Assembly: GCA_018003515.1 (NCBI GenBank)
Contig: JAGNDO010000054.1
Location: 1 to 36,531 of the forward strand
Source: Caldilineaceae bacterium
Lineage (GTDB): Bacteria > Chloroflexota > Anaerolineae > Caldilineales > Caldilineaceae
Reading direction: 5' to 3'
Length of the DNA stretch: 36,531 bases
Numbering within the stretch: position 1 is the stretch's first letter; each line of letters opens with the position of its first letter. The position numbers and the translations under genes were made by a program. This document shows positions 1 to 6,923 of this stretch, piece by piece. The notes under the pieces are model-generated. The model searched no databases. It saw only the letters and a list, made by a program, of their open reading frames with translations, and was not told the origin of the DNA.

Positions 1-2230
1 TTGTGGGGGTTGAGGTGTTGATTGGTTGATTGGTTGATTGCGCGGTTGGCGTCGGCGTGATCGTCGGCGTCTCGGATGGCGTGGCCGACGGGATGGGCGT
101 ATGGGACGGCGTAGCCGACGGCGTGGTGGACGGCGTCGGTGTCCCGGTGGCCGGGATCGGAGAGGTCGCCGTGGCCGTCGGGGTGACCGTAACGCCCACG
201 CACGCCGTCAACGAAACCTGGTCCACATAGTTGACCATAGCTGGTGCGCTGCCGTTATTAAAAACATTAAAATAGACCACAACCGTCTTGCCCCGCTCGC
301 CCATCAGGTCGAACTGGCGGGTCTGCCATTGCTCCGCACCCGGCGCGGTGGACCGGTCCAGGGTGCGCAGGAAGCTGAGGTTGTCGTTGAGCAGCAGGAT
401 CTCCCGATAATCGGTGCCGTCTGCGCTGGGGCCGGGGCGCTGGGAAAAGCTGAGGGAAACAGTGGTCGCCCCGGCGGGGATGGCCACCCGCTGATAGGCC
501 GAGGAGTGGCTGTAGGCCGTGCTGGCCGGGTCCGCCGTGCCCAGGCGCAGGGATCGGCTGCCAGCCAGGACTGGGCTGGTGACGGGTCCGGCTTGTAGCG
601 GCGTGGGGCCAAAGCTCCACCCGTCCCCGGTCTCGAAGCCGCCGTTGAGGATCAGATCCGTGCAGCCGGGTTGGGGGGTGGCCGTGGGGGCGGGGGTGTT
701 GGTGGGTTGAGGGGTCGGCGTGGCCGTGGGCGGCTGGGTGGGCGTGGGGGTCGGCCCGGTGAAGGCCCCGGCCTGCTCGGCCAGGACGGCCAAGGCCACC
801 TTGGCGTGGCGCACCACATAGCTCAGATCCACCCGGCTGAGGGTGTCCCCGGTGTTGTGATACCAGGGATTGCGGTCGTTGGGGATGGCGTCTACAAAGA
901 AATTTTCGATGGCCAAAAAGGCCGGAAAGCCATTGTCCCAAAAGGGCGAATGGTCGGAAAAGCGGCTGGCCGAGGTGGATTTGCGCTCGATCACCAATTG
1001 TTGATTATAGACGGCGTTTGCGGCCACAAACATGGTCCCCAGATCGTTGGACCCCTGGCCCGTTCCCGTGTGGATCTCCATCACCCGGTCGCCGTTGCCG
1101 TCCCAGCCGATCATGTCCAGATCGATATAGCCCATCACCTGGGCCCCGGCCAAAGCCAAGGATCGGGCATAGGATTTACTCCCCCACTGCCCTTGCTCTT
1201 CGCCGGAAAAGTGGACAAAGTGGACGGTATCGCCGAGTTGCACTTGGCGCAGGATCTCGGCAATCATCAGGGTGGCCGCGGTGCCGGAGCCGTTGTCGTC
1301 CGCGCCGGGCGCGCTGTTGTAGGGGTCTTGGGAGATGCTGTCGAAGTGGCCGCCCACCAGCCAGATGCGCTCCGGGTGCAGGGTGCCGGGGATCTCGGCG
1401 ATGATGTTGCGCCCGGAATAGCTGCCATAGGTCCAGTCGTCGTAGCGCACGGCCATGCCCCGCTGTTCGTAAAATTGATAGAGATAGCGCTCGGCGTCCC
1501 GGATGCGGGTGGCGAAGGTATAGCGGCTGTTGAGGGTAACATTTGTGCCGTAAATGCTGACCGGTTGGGCACCGCTGAGGTCGGCGATGCGGGTCGAGAT
1601 CTGGGCGCTGCTCACCTGATCCAGCAGGGTGGTGACAAATGAGTTGGGTTGAAGCACGGCCAGTCTGGTGGGGGAGCGGGATGGGTCATAGGCCAGGGTC
1701 GGGGCCAGGAAGTCGGGGGCGAGGAGGGACAGGTGCAGATCTTGGGCCGGGGCCGCGTCGACGAAGCTGCGCTCCCGGCTGCTGTCGAGGGCGATCAGGG
1801 CTTCGGTTTCGTCCGCCCACAGAACCCGGCCCAGGGTTGCCAACTGGGTAGTCTTGGCCGACCGGTCGTCTGGCAAGCCCGCTTCCTGTAGATCCACAAA
1901 GTAGTAGACCTGGCCCGCTGTTCTTTGATCCAAAAGCTGGACCGCAAAGCCAGCATCGGCCAATTTGACCAGATCGTCCGGGCTGCCGCTGGCGATGAAG
2001 CGGGGCTGATCGCCGGAGAGCCGGGCGTGGGGATGGGCCAGGGCGAACAGCTCATCGGCCCGCTCTGGGGGCGCGCTGACCAGGAAGAGGGTGGGGCCAA
2101 AGGCGTTTGGGGTGGGCGCGGCCTGGGCAACGGGCGCGGCCGCGTGGTTCATCCACAGACCGGCGGCGGTGAAGAGGATCAATAGGCTAAAAACAAGGCG
2201 TTGGGGCCAGCGGGCCGGATGTGGGGTCAT
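1..2230 (-). CDS. Secreted M28-family zinc aminopeptidase, 3' end outside window
   Basis: The reading frame is open from ATG at 2230 to the left edge (743 codons), so the C-terminus is missing. An AGGAGA ribosome site lies just upstream. The protein starts with a signal peptide (residues ~10-37, ending near VAQA). The M28 catalytic domain follows with its expected metal and catalytic residues: H295 and D297 in GGHFDS, D311-D312 in GADDNGSG, E344-E345 in SGEEQGQ, D372 in DLDMIG and H458 in WYHNTGD. A Thr/Pro repeat linker (~492-522) leads to a possible jelly-roll-like domain beginning CTDLILNGGFETG, then a second Thr/Pro-rich stretch (~690-743). Known of the family: co-catalytic two-zinc aminopeptidases that release N-terminal residues. 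Inferred: an exported, surface-attached or secreted peptidase supplying amino acids. It is divergent from the aldo/keto reductase gene. The plus-strand ORFs over it are shadows. Confidence 0.9.
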   Translation of the reverse strand, partial: MTPHPARWPQRLVFSLLILFTAAGLWMNHAAAPVAQAAPTPNAFGPTLFLVSAPPERADELFALAHPHARLSGDQPRFIASGSPDDLVKLADAGFAVQLLDQRTAGQVYYFVDLQEAGLPDDRSAKTTQLATLGRVLWADETEALIALDSSRERSFVDAAPAQDLHLSLLAPDFLAPTLAYDPSRSPTRLAVLQPNSFVTTLLDQVSSAQISTRIADLSGAQPVSIYGTNVTLNSRYTFATRIRDAERYLYQFYEQRGMAVRYDDWTYGSYSGRNIIAEIPGTLHPERIWLVGGHFDSISQDPYNSAPGADDNGSGTAATLMIAEILRQVQLGDTVHFVHFSGEEQGQWGSKSYARSLALAGAQVMGYIDLDMIGWDGNGDRVMEIHTGTGQGSNDLGTMFVAANAVYNQQLVIERKSTSASRFSDHSPFWDNGFPAFLAIENFFVDAIPNDRNPWYHNTGDTLSRVDLSYVVRHAKVALAVLAEQAGAFTGPTPTPTQPPTATPTPQPTNTPAPTATPQPGCTDLILNGGFETGDGWSFGPTPLQAGPVTSPVLAGSRSLRLGTADPASTAYSHSSAYQRVAIPAGATTVSLSFSQRPGPSADGTDYREILLLNDNLSFLRTLDRSTAPGAEQWQTRQFDLMGERGKTVVVYFNVFNNGSAPAMVNYVDQVSLTACVGVTVTPTATATSPIPATGTPTPSTTPSATPSHTPIPSATPSETPTITPTPTAQSTNQPINTSTPT

Positions 2231-2327
2231 GATGTCTGTCTCCTGGGATAGGGCGGTTAGGGCAAAAGGGTCACACAGGATCAAGACGTGGGCGGACCAG
2301 AAAAGGACGCGAGGCAATTGGGCAAGA

Positions 2328-2357
2328 TTGGACAAGCGCTTGGGGATGGCTTATGCT
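2328..2357 (+). promoter_or_regulatory. Candidate sigma70 promoter for the aldo/keto reductase
   Basis: TTGGAC at 2328-2333 and TATGCT at 2352-2357 are separated by 18 nt, about 45 nt before the start codon, in the divergent region between the M28 peptidase and the reductase. The match is moderate and rests on pattern only. Confidence 0.3.
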
Positions 2358-2402
2358 GTTTTCACGCGATATTCAATCCATTTCTCACCAAAGGAGCGCA
2401 CA

Positions 2403-3401
2403 ATGGCTGTTGAAAACAGACGACTGGGCAAGCACGGCGTCCTGGTCAGCAACATCTGCTTGGGGACCATGAATTTTGGCTGGCACACGTCCGAGGCGGA
2501 CAGCTTCGCCATCATGGATCGGGCCTTGGAGTTGGGGATCAACTTCTTTGACACGGCGGATGTCTATGGCTGGTCCGAGGAGAATGGGCGCACGGAGGAG
2601 ATTATCGGCAACTGGTTTGCCCAGGGCGGCGGGCGGCGGGATGCGGTGGTCTTGGCCACCAAGGTCTATAACCCGGTCAATCGCAAGGCAAACATCCGGG
2701 AAGTCAATTCGGACGGGCGCAGCTTGTCGGCGTACAAGATCCGCAAGCATTGCGAAGGCAGTTTGAAGCGGCTGCAAACCGACTGGATCGACCTCTATCA
2801 GATGCACCACATCGACCGGGCCTGCCCCTGGGACGAGACCTGGCAAGCCTTTGACAACCTGGGCAAGCAGGGCAAGATCGTCTACGTCGGCTCCAGCAAC
2901 TTCGCCGGCTGGGACATCGCCACGGCCTGCCAAGAGGCGTCCAAGCGCAACATGATGGGCTTGGTCAGCGAGCAGAGCATCTATCACCTGAACAACCGCA
3001 TGATCGAGCTGGAAGTGATCCCGGCCTGTCGGCACTATGGCCTGGGGTTGATCCCGTGGAGTCCGTTGGGCGGTGGGTTGTTGGGCGGCGTGCTGGAAAA
3101 GATGGCCGCCGGGCGACGCAGCAGCACCCAGTTCGAGGCCGAGGTAGAGGCCAACCGCTCCAAGATCGAGCGCTACGAGGATCTGTGCCGGGAAATCGGC
3201 CAGGCTCCGGGGGAAGTCGCCATCGCCTGGCTACTCCACAACCCTGTGGTCACCGCGCCCATCATCGGTCCCCGCACCCTGGAACAGTTGGAGAGCGCAG
3301 TACGGGCCACGGAGATCGTGCTGGACGCCGAGACCCTGGGCAAGCTGGACGAGATCTTCCCCGGCCCCGGCGGCGAAGCGCCCAAGGCGTATGCGTGGTA
3401 A
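2403..3401 (+). CDS. Aldo/keto reductase
   Basis: The protein has 332 residues, typical of the family. The start at 2403 is chosen because AAGGAG lies 6 nt upstream; the open frame extends further 5' but without a better site. The fold is a TIM barrel that uses NADPH to reduce aldehydes and ketones. The catalytic tetrad is visible: D50 and Y55 in FDTADVYG, K87 in LATK and H135 in YQMHH. The cofactor end is seen as IIGPRTLEQLESA near residues 282-294. The closest subgroup by eye is the YghZ/Kv-beta-like set (AKR6/AKR14), which often reduces small aldehydes. It lies about 500 nt upstream of the microcompartment shell genes on the same strand, so it could feed or drain an aldehyde handled there. 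That link is inference; the 164-nt gap with a palindrome may separate the transcripts. Confidence 0.9.
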   Translation: MAVENRRLGKHGVLVSNICLGTMNFGWHTSEADSFAIMDRALELGINFFDTADVYGWSEENGRTEEIIGNWFAQGGGRRDAVVLATKVYNPVNRKANIREVNSDGRSLSAYKIRKHCEGSLKRLQTDWIDLYQMHHIDRACPWDETWQAFDNLGKQGKIVYVGSSNFAGWDIATACQEASKRNMMGLVSEQSIYHLNNRMIELEVIPACRHYGLGLIPWSPLGGGLLGGVLEKMAAGRRSSTQFEAEVEANRSKIERYEDLCREIGQAPGEVAIAWLLHNPVVTAPIIGPRTLEQLESAVRATEIVLDAETLGKLDEIFPGPGGEAPKAYAW

Positions 3402-3477
3402 GGGTTGGAACACACCCATGTCATTTGTGCCCAGCATGAGAGTATGCGAAAATGGAACAGGTAGCCCATGTGGGCGA

Positions 3478-3509
3478 AAAAGTTCGACTTTTGAAAAAGT
3501 CGAACTTTT
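3478..3509. repeat. Perfect 15-bp palindrome with 2-nt centre
   Basis: The arms 3478-3492 and 3495-3509 are exact reverse complements (core AGTTCGACT) around GA. The stem is AT-rich at both ends and lacks a separate U-run, so it looks like a REP-type palindrome or a weak bidirectional terminator behind the reductase gene. The rest of 3402-3565 shows no gene. Confidence 0.7.
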
Positions 3510-3565
3510 GGTCTGTCCCTCCCCCGTCCGATTGAAAAGAAGCAAGCGATTTGGAAGCCAACTTG

Positions 3566-3838
3566 ATGTCAGAACGTATTCGAGATTATTTGATTGTGGT
3601 CGGCCACCTGTGGATCGGTGACGAGTGCCGGGATGCCTTTTTCAAGAACCCCAACAGCGTACTCATCGGCTTCAAACTGACCCAAGACGAGAAGGAACGA
3701 TTGCACAAGCTCACCGACGCCTCGTTCTCGTCCATGGAGCTATTGGTTGAGGCCACCGGGCTGGAGTACGACGAACTGCGGGAAGCCATCGACCATCCCC
3801 GGGCCCGCATGCGCCACCTGACTACACGCAAACGATAG
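3566..3838 (+). CDS. Small helical protein, LigA/RiPP-leader-like
   Basis: The product is 90 residues from ATG 3566, with GGAAG about 8 nt upstream; an in-frame TTG at 3551 is an alternative. I do not recognise a definite family. The first half (SERIRDYLIVVG... FFKNPNSVLIGFKLTQDEKERL) has the layout of short LigA-like helical domains and of Franean1_4349-type RiPP precursors: a first helix, then F-x-NP-x-x-VL, then L-T-x-x-E. The second half is another helical stretch ending in basic residues. There is no signal peptide, membrane segment or Cys. It is the last gene before the shell genes (73 nt to BMC-T) and could be the first gene of that transcript. No maturation enzyme is nearby, so a RiPP role is only a structural analogy. 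Confidence 0.6.
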   Translation: MSERIRDYLIVVGHLWIGDECRDAFFKNPNSVLIGFKLTQDEKERLHKLTDASFSSMELLVEATGLEYDELREAIDHPRARMRHLTTRKR

Positions 3839-3911
3839 GAAGACGTGAAACGTGTTGCGTGTTCTTGTTTCACGTTTCACGCATCACTTACCAGCAAGGA
3901 GTGTGATTCTC

Positions 3912-4550
3912 TTGGCAAAAAACGAGTCAAACAATATTGAACTGCGATCTTATGTCTTTCTGGATAGCTTGCAGCCCCAGCACGCCGCCTTTTTGGGGAC
4001 GGTGGCCCAGGGTTTTCTGCCCTTGGCCCACGACGCCAGCCTGTGGATCGAGATCGCCCCAGGCATCGAGATCAACCGGCTGACCGACATCGCGGTCAAG
4101 TCCACGGCGGTGCGACCGGGCATGCAGGTGGTGGAGCGGCAGTATGGCCTGCTTGAAATCCACAGCGCGGACCAGGGGGAGGTGCGGGCGGCCGGCCAGG
4201 CCATCCTGGACGCCTTGGGGCTGAAGGAGGAGGACCGCATCAAGCCCCAAATTGTGAGCAGCCAGATCATCCGCAACGTGGACGGCTTGCAGGTGCAGTT
4301 GATCAACCGCATGCGCCACGGCCACATGCTGATCCCCGGCCAGACCCTCTATGTGATGGAAGTGACCCCGGCGGCCTATGCTGCCCTGGCCGCCAACGAG
4401 GCCGAAAAGGCCGCCCACATCAACATCCTGGAAGTGCGGGCCTTTGGCAGCTTTGGCCGCATCTACCTGGGCGGCGAAGAGCAGGACATCATGGCCGGTT
4501 ATGGCGCGGCCGTGGCGGCCATTGAAGGGTTGGCGGGACGCACGGCGTAG
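3912..4550 (+). CDS. Double-layer (permuted) BMC-T shell trimer, T2/T3 type
   Basis: The product is about 212 residues with two fused BMC domains (roughly 8-100 and 105-205). It matches, from memory, BMC-T2/T3 of Haliangium ochraceum nearly block by block: [63 protein letters not shown] and [10 protein letters not shown]. Known of the family: such trimers tile the shell facets as pseudohexamers, stack face to face enclosing a chamber, and have a large gated pore thought to pass bulky metabolites or cofactors. The start is TTG at 3912, chosen because AAGGAG at 3896-3901 is 10 nt upstream; the in-frame GTG at 3903 is too close to that site. It is the first shell gene of the locus and is followed by a 255-nt repeat-rich gap before BMC-H. 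Confidence 0.93.
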   Translation: MAKNESNNIELRSYVFLDSLQPQHAAFLGTVAQGFLPLAHDASLWIEIAPGIEINRLTDIAVKSTAVRPGMQVVERQYGLLEIHSADQGEVRAAGQAILDALGLKEEDRIKPQIVSSQIIRNVDGLQVQLINRMRHGHMLIPGQTLYVMEVTPAAYAALAANEAEKAAHINILEVRAFGSFGRIYLGGEEQDIMAGYGAAVAAIEGLAGRTA

Positions 4551-4805
4551 CCAATTTTGGATTGGTGATTTTAGATTTTGGAGTAACTACCAACCCCACC
4601 CTAACCCTCCCCAGATTGGGGAGGGGACAGTCCTGGGTAAGCGGCAATTGGCTTTGCAGCGATCCGGCTCCTCCCCCAACCTGGGGGAGGTTGGGAGGGG
4701 GTGGCTTGGCAGTTAGATTTTGGATTTGTGGCAATAGGTGAGTCTTGGGGCAATCCCCATGCCCCACTCGATACTCGATACTCGATATTCCAAAGGAGTC
4801 AGACA
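4551..4805. repeat. Intergenic repeat block with nested G/C hairpins and heptads
   Basis: There is no gene here. Directly after the BMC-T stop come ATTTTGG-type heptads (4555-4583). Next are two hairpins, 4605-4626 (CCCTCCCC/GGGGAGGG) and 4670-4690 (CCTCCCCCA/TGGGGGAGG); their flanks also pair with each other, making a nested element of about 4596-4704. Three ACTCGAT heptads (4768-4792) precede the BMC-H ribosome site AAAGGAG. Such a structure could lower read-through or protect message ends between shell genes; that role is inferred. Confidence 0.75.
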
Positions 4806-5096
4806 ATGAGCGAAGCTTTAGGCATGATCGAAACCCGTGGCTTTGCGGCCATGGTGGAGGCCAGCGATGCAATGGTGAAGGCGGCCCGCGTAGAGTTGGT
4901 CGGCTATGAGAAGACCGGCGGCGGCTATGTGACCGCCATTGTGCGGGGCGATGTGGCCGCGGTGAAGGCTGCCGTGGAAGCCGGTGTGCGGGGAGCCGAG
5001 AAGGTCGGCCAGGTGGTCAGCGTGCATGTGATCCCCCGCCCCCATGCCAACGTGGATCAAGTTTTGCCCTTGGGCCACAAGGAAGTGACGGAATAG
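4806..5096 (+). CDS. BMC-H hexameric shell protein
   Basis: The product is 96 residues, a single Pfam00936-type domain that forms the hexagonal tiles of the shell facets. The sequence is a textbook [24 protein letters not shown] at 4-23, the pore loop KTGGG at 36-40, [14 protein letters not shown] at 47-60 and VHVIPRPH at 73-80. From memory it is very close to the H. ochraceum BMC-H used for synthetic shells. The start at 4806 has AAAGGAG about 8 nt upstream; the longer open frame 5' of it runs through repeat DNA. It sits 3 nt from the downstream pyrophosphatase gene, so the two are surely co-transcribed. As the only BMC-H seen, it should be the bulk shell component. Confidence 0.97.
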   Translation: MSEALGMIETRGFAAMVEASDAMVKAARVELVGYEKTGGGYVTAIVRGDVAAVKAAVEAGVRGAEKVGQVVSVHVIPRPHANVDQVLPLGHKEVTE

Positions 5097-5099
5097 TCC

Positions 5100-5642
5100 A
5101 TGAACAATCTTTGGCGCGAACTACCCACTGGCCCAGATGCCCCCGAAACCGTCTATGCCATCGTGGAAATCCCCCGGGGCAGCCGCAACAAATACGAATA
5201 TCACAAGGAGCAGGGGGTGATCTTCCTGGACCGGGTGCTCTATTCCTCTCTGCACTACCCCGGCGACTATGGACTGATCCCCCGCACCTTCTGCGATGAT
5301 GGCGACCCTCTGGACGTGCTGATCATGATCAAGGAAGCCACCTTTCCCGGCTGTGTGGTCAAGGTGCGGCCCATTGGTCTCTTCCGCATGAAGGACCGGG
5401 GCCAGGAAGATGCCAAGATCCTGGCTGTGCCCACAAACGATCCCATCCACAAGGATTATCGGGACATCACGGACATCCCCCAGCACTATTTGGAGGAGAT
5501 CCGCCACTTCTTCCAGGTCTACAAGGATCTGGAAGGCAGCTCCGTGGAAGTCATCGGCTGGGACAACGCCGCGGCCGCCCGGGCTGAGATCGTCGCCTCT
5601 CAGAAAATGTACGAAGAGCGCTTCGGCTTCAAGTCGATTTAG
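5100..5642 (+). CDS. ppa: Family I inorganic pyrophosphatase
   Basis: The protein has 180 residues and hydrolyses pyrophosphate to two phosphates, pulling PPi-releasing reactions forward. The signature DDGDPLDVL (66-74) supplies the metal-binding D67, D69 and D72; D104 in QEDAKILAVP, K31 and R45 fit the family. Length and motifs indicate an active soluble hexameric-type enzyme. The gene begins 3 nt after the BMC-H stop, tighter than any other junction in this half of the locus, and lies among shell genes. A pyrophosphatase is not a standard microcompartment component, so its placement suggests either a PPi-producing step linked to the compartment (for example a CoA ligase encoded elsewhere) or simple operon capture. 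No clear encapsulation peptide is seen at either end. Confidence 0.95.
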   Translation: MNNLWRELPTGPDAPETVYAIVEIPRGSRNKYEYHKEQGVIFLDRVLYSSLHYPGDYGLIPRTFCDDGDPLDVLIMIKEATFPGCVVKVRPIGLFRMKDRGQEDAKILAVPTNDPIHKDYRDITDIPQHYLEEIRHFFQVYKDLEGSSVEVIGWDNAAAARAEIVASQKMYEERFGFKSI

Positions 5643-5737
5643 CGAGGGGCGAATGGCGAGGGGCGAGGCAGTAAGATCGCAAAATCGCCCAATCGCCAAT
5701 CAACCAAATAACCAATCACCAAGTGACTTAACCACCT
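5643..5737. repeat. Short repeat spacer after pyrophosphatase
   Basis: Starting at the stop codon, the spacer carries GGCGAATGGCGAGGGGCGAG repeats and then the complementary-looking AATCGCCCAATCGCCAAT, so it can fold back on itself. No gene is visible. Confidence 0.6.
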
Positions 5738-6472
5738 ATGCAAGAAATTCTTTCCGGTCTGTGGGACATCGATGAAATCGGCTCCATGGTCCACGCCTAT
5801 CTGTGGCAGTGGGGCAAGACGGATCTGACCCTGATCGACTGCGGCATGCCCGGGGATGAGGGCAAGATCCTGGCCGCGCTGCGCGCCCACGGCTTTGACC
5901 CGGCCCACATCCGCCGCATCATCATCACCCACGCGGACGTGGACCACATGGGCAGCCTGCGGGTGCTGAAACAGACGGTCAAGGCCCCCGTGGCCTGTCA
6001 CAGCGTGGAGAAGGATCTGATGGAGCATCCCGGCAAGCGCACACCGGCCAAGACGCCGGCCGGCTATGCCATCCGCCCCCTCCATGCCCTGATCAGCCTG
6101 CTGCCCAAGTTCCGCGTGGCCCCCGTGCGCCCGGATCAGCTCTTGGTGGACAGCCAAGTGCTGGCCGGCGAGGGCTTCACGGTGATCCACACCCCCGGCC
6201 ACACCCCCGGCCACATCTCTTTGCTCCACAAAGAGCAGCGTTTCCTGATCGTGGGCGATGCCCTGGCCAACCGCAAGGACAAGCTGGGTGGCCCCGCGGT
6301 CCTCTTCACCCCGGACCCGTACAACGCCCAGCGCAGCATCTGGAAGCTGGGCAAGAAATACGCCAACGACATCGACGCCGCGGTCTTCGGCCACGGCGTC
6401 CCCATCCTCAGCGGCGCGGGGGAACGCATCAAGCAGCACGCGGCGGAAATCTACAATACGAATGGCGAATGA
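5738..6472 (+). CDS. Metallo-beta-lactamase-fold hydrolase (glyoxalase II-like)
   Basis: The product has 244 residues. The zinc site is intact: H65, D67, D69 and H70 in THADVDHMG, H155 in HTPGHTPGH, D174 in GDAL and a C-terminal FGHG. The family includes thioesterases such as glyoxalase II, which hydrolyse acyl-thiols; substrate specificity cannot be read from the sequence. Within a locus that has an acyl-CoA-forming dehydrogenase and a thiol redox protein, hydrolysis of an acyl-thioester or thiohemiacetal product is plausible (inference). No strong ribosome site precedes ATG 5738. The last residues, NTNGE and the TGA stop, are formed by a GCGAATG tandem repeat that continues downstream, so the native C-terminus may have been altered by that repeat. 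Confidence 0.9.
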   Translation: MQEILSGLWDIDEIGSMVHAYLWQWGKTDLTLIDCGMPGDEGKILAALRAHGFDPAHIRRIIITHADVDHMGSLRVLKQTVKAPVACHSVEKDLMEHPGKRTPAKTPAGYAIRPLHALISLLPKFRVAPVRPDQLLVDSQVLAGEGFTVIHTPGHTPGHISLLHKEQRFLIVGDALANRKDKLGGPAVLFTPDPYNAQRSIWKLGKKYANDIDAAVFGHGVPILSGAGERIKQHAAEIYNTNGE

Positions 6473-6523
6473 GCGAATGGCGAATGGGGCAAGATCGCCA
6501 TTTGCCATTTGCCATTCGCCATT
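6459..6523. repeat. GCGAATG heptad hairpin spanning the MBL stop codon
   Basis: Four GCGAATG-like heptads (the second contains the stop TGA at 6470-6472) are followed by CGCCATT/TGCCATT heptads in the opposite sense, so the block folds into a hairpin. It ends just before the GAGGAG ribosome site of the BMC-P gene. Confidence 0.8.
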
Positions 6524-6534
6524 GAGGAGACTCC

Positions 6535-6834
6535 ATGAAGATCGGTAAAATTGTTGGCACCTTGGTGGCCAGCCAGAAAGACCCTGGTTTGGAGGGGTTG
6601 CGCTTTCAGGTGCTGAAGAATGTGAGCGTCGACGGCACGGTGAAGGACGACTATGTGGTGGCCGTGGATGCCGTGGGCGCGGGCGTGGGCGAATACGTCC
6701 TCTACGCCGGTGGCTCCAGCGCCCGCCAGACCACGGCCACGGACAAACGCCCGGTGGACGCGGTGATCATGGCCATCGTCGACACCTGGGAGGTGGGCGG
6801 CGAGGTGAAGTATGACAAGGCGAATGGCGAATGA
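6535..6834 (+). CDS. BMC-P pentameric vertex protein (EutN/CcmL family)
   Basis: The product has 99 residues and caps the 12 vertices of the icosahedral shell. The family blocks are clear: MKIGKIVGTLVAS at 1-13, DAVGAGVGEYVLYAGGSSAR at 45-64, and RPVDAVIMAIVD near 73-84. The closest remembered match is the H. ochraceum BMC-P. ATG 6535 has GAGGAG 7 nt upstream. The natural end of the family is near the K-Y-D of EVKYD; the final KANGE and the TGA stop come from the same GCGAATG repeat found behind the preceding gene. It lies between the MBL hydrolase and the aldehyde dehydrogenase in one co-directional run. Only one BMC-P is seen here, whereas some shells encode three. Confidence 0.97.
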   Translation: MKIGKIVGTLVASQKDPGLEGLRFQVLKNVSVDGTVKDDYVVAVDAVGAGVGEYVLYAGGSSARQTTATDKRPVDAVIMAIVDTWEVGGEVKYDKANGE

Positions 6835-6900
6835 GCGAATGAGCGAATGGCGAGTTGCGAATGGCGAATGGTGAATGGCGAATGAGCGAATGGCGAGTTG
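6820..6900. repeat. Second GCGAATG heptad block, spanning the BMC-P stop codon
   Basis: About ten copies of GCGAATG, GCGAGTT and GTGAATG run from the last BMC-P codons to just before the aldehyde dehydrogenase. The stop TGA (6832-6834) lies within the array. Unlike the block at 6459 there is no opposite-sense half. Confidence 0.8.
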
Positions 6901-6923
6901 GTAAGCGAAGGGACTGATTTGTG

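Noticed and set aside
671-1642. 323-residue plus-strand open frame and a 186-residue one at 38
   Set aside because: Shadows of the M28 peptidase, whose zinc ligands and signal peptide are clear on the minus strand.
3912-5096. Carboxysome
   Set aside because: There is no RuBisCO, carbonic anhydrase or CsoS/Ccm scaffold; the shell types and the aldehyde dehydrogenase indicate a metabolosome.
6820-6900. CRISPR-like array
   Set aside because: The units are 7 nt with no spacers of uniform length, and no cas gene is nearby.
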